DNA of 5,315 nucleotides from positions 1 to 5,315 of the forward strand of contig JAITVF010000218.1 in NCBI GenBank assembly GCA_031285945.1, written 5' to 3'. The notes below the pieces were generated by a model that saw nothing but the letters and a program-made list of their open reading frames with translations, was not told where the DNA came from and ran no database searches. Each line of letters starts with the position of its first letter. Position 1 is the first letter of the stretch. The position numbers were made by a program, and so were the translations under genes. The stretch comes from Oscillospiraceae bacterium (GTDB taxonomy: Bacteria > Bacillota > Clostridia > Oscillospirales > Ruminococcaceae). Shown here one piece after another: positions 5,077 through 5,315 of this stretch.

Positions 5077-5315
5077 ATGGAAAGTATTAGCAAAATGCGC
5101 GACGAGATGAACACGCTTAACGAAAATCTTCTGGAAATATTTTTGCGGAGGATGAGCCTTTCAAAAGAAATCATAACCCTCAAGCTAAAGAGAGGCCTCG
5201 AGGTGTACGACCCCGCAAGGGAGGATGAGATCATAGGCGATATGACGAGGCGCGCGGGCAGGGATGAGGAAGCTTTTGTCCGGCGCTTTTTTGTGGAGGT
5301 TCTTGAACTCTGCCG
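5077..5315 (+). CDS. Chorismate mutase, AroQ (type II) domain, cut by right edge after 79 residues
   Basis: This domain converts chorismate to prephenate, the branch point to phenylalanine and tyrosine, in the cytoplasm. The visible 79 residues form the three-helix AroQ pattern. Aligned by eye with a constant offset of 3 to the E. coli P-protein mutase domain, the active-site residues R11, R28, K39, D48, R51 and E52 correspond to R8, R25, K36, D45, R48 and E49, all kept. The residue matching Q88 would be at about 85, outside the window. The segment LEVYDPAREDEII (41-53) is the typical conserved loop. Whether the gene is a lone mutase of about 90 residues or fused to another shikimate or prephenate enzyme cannot be seen. 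The frame stays open upstream to 4912, but the ribosome binding site and the family N-terminus support 5077. No convincing promoter was found. The 276 bp between this gene and the UspA-like gene otherwise hold only the minus-strand signals listed. Confidence 0.88.
   Translation, partial: MESISKMRDEMNTLNENLLEIFLRRMSLSKEIITLKLKRGLEVYDPAREDEIIGDMTRRAGRDEEAFVRRFFVEVLELC

Noticed and set aside
4893..5234. 113-codon minus-strand open frame covering the intergenic region and the chorismate mutase gene
   Set aside because: It overlaps the chorismate mutase, whose catalytic residues are all conserved on the plus strand. The minus frame has no ribosome binding site and a Ser/Ile/Leu-rich product.

Overview
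The window looks like a chromosomal segment from an anaerobic, moderately GC-rich member of the Firmicutes, probably Clostridia (for example the Oscillospiraceae side). The reasons are strong AGGAGG-type ribosome binding sites, a ferredoxin-like DUF362 protein typical of strict anaerobes, TATAAT/extended -10 promoters, and a GC-rich body with AT-rich intergenic gaps. This placement is inference from composition and gene content. No mobile element, tRNA, rRNA or CRISPR array was seen.

Left part (minus strand): the N-terminal 295 codons of a PepD-like M20C dipeptidase run off the left edge. It sits 53 bp downstream of a DUF362 protein with two C-terminal [4Fe-4S] motifs, and the two probably form one transcription unit. 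A structured, AT-rich intergenic region of about 175 bp separates this unit from a divergent plus-strand gene for an unrecognised four-helix membrane protein. That region carries two perfect TGCTATAAT extended -10 elements facing each other and two overlapping inverted repeats.

Centre: the membrane-protein gene ends 8 bp from the stop codon of a convergent minus-strand gene. That gene encodes a secreted zinc metalloprotease whose catalytic motifs (HEFGH, then Y-x6-E) line up with those of anthrax lethal factor. The protease has a plausible extended -10 promoter and a roughly 140-nt leader containing a striking 18-bp hairpin with a 3-nt loop.

Right part: upstream of the protease promoter, a clean rho-independent terminator closes a monocistronic minus-strand gene for a small UspA/HUP-type (universal-stress-protein-like) protein. 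Diverging from it on the plus strand is the start of an AroQ-type chorismate mutase with the catalytic residues visible, cut by the right edge.

The genes do not form an obvious single pathway. The window reads as housekeeping and metabolic genes (peptide breakdown, redox/Fe-S, aromatic amino-acid synthesis, stress) around one unusual secreted protease and one orphan membrane protein. The most notable items are the lethal-factor-like active site, the face-to-face promoters with alternative hairpins, and the protease-leader hairpin.
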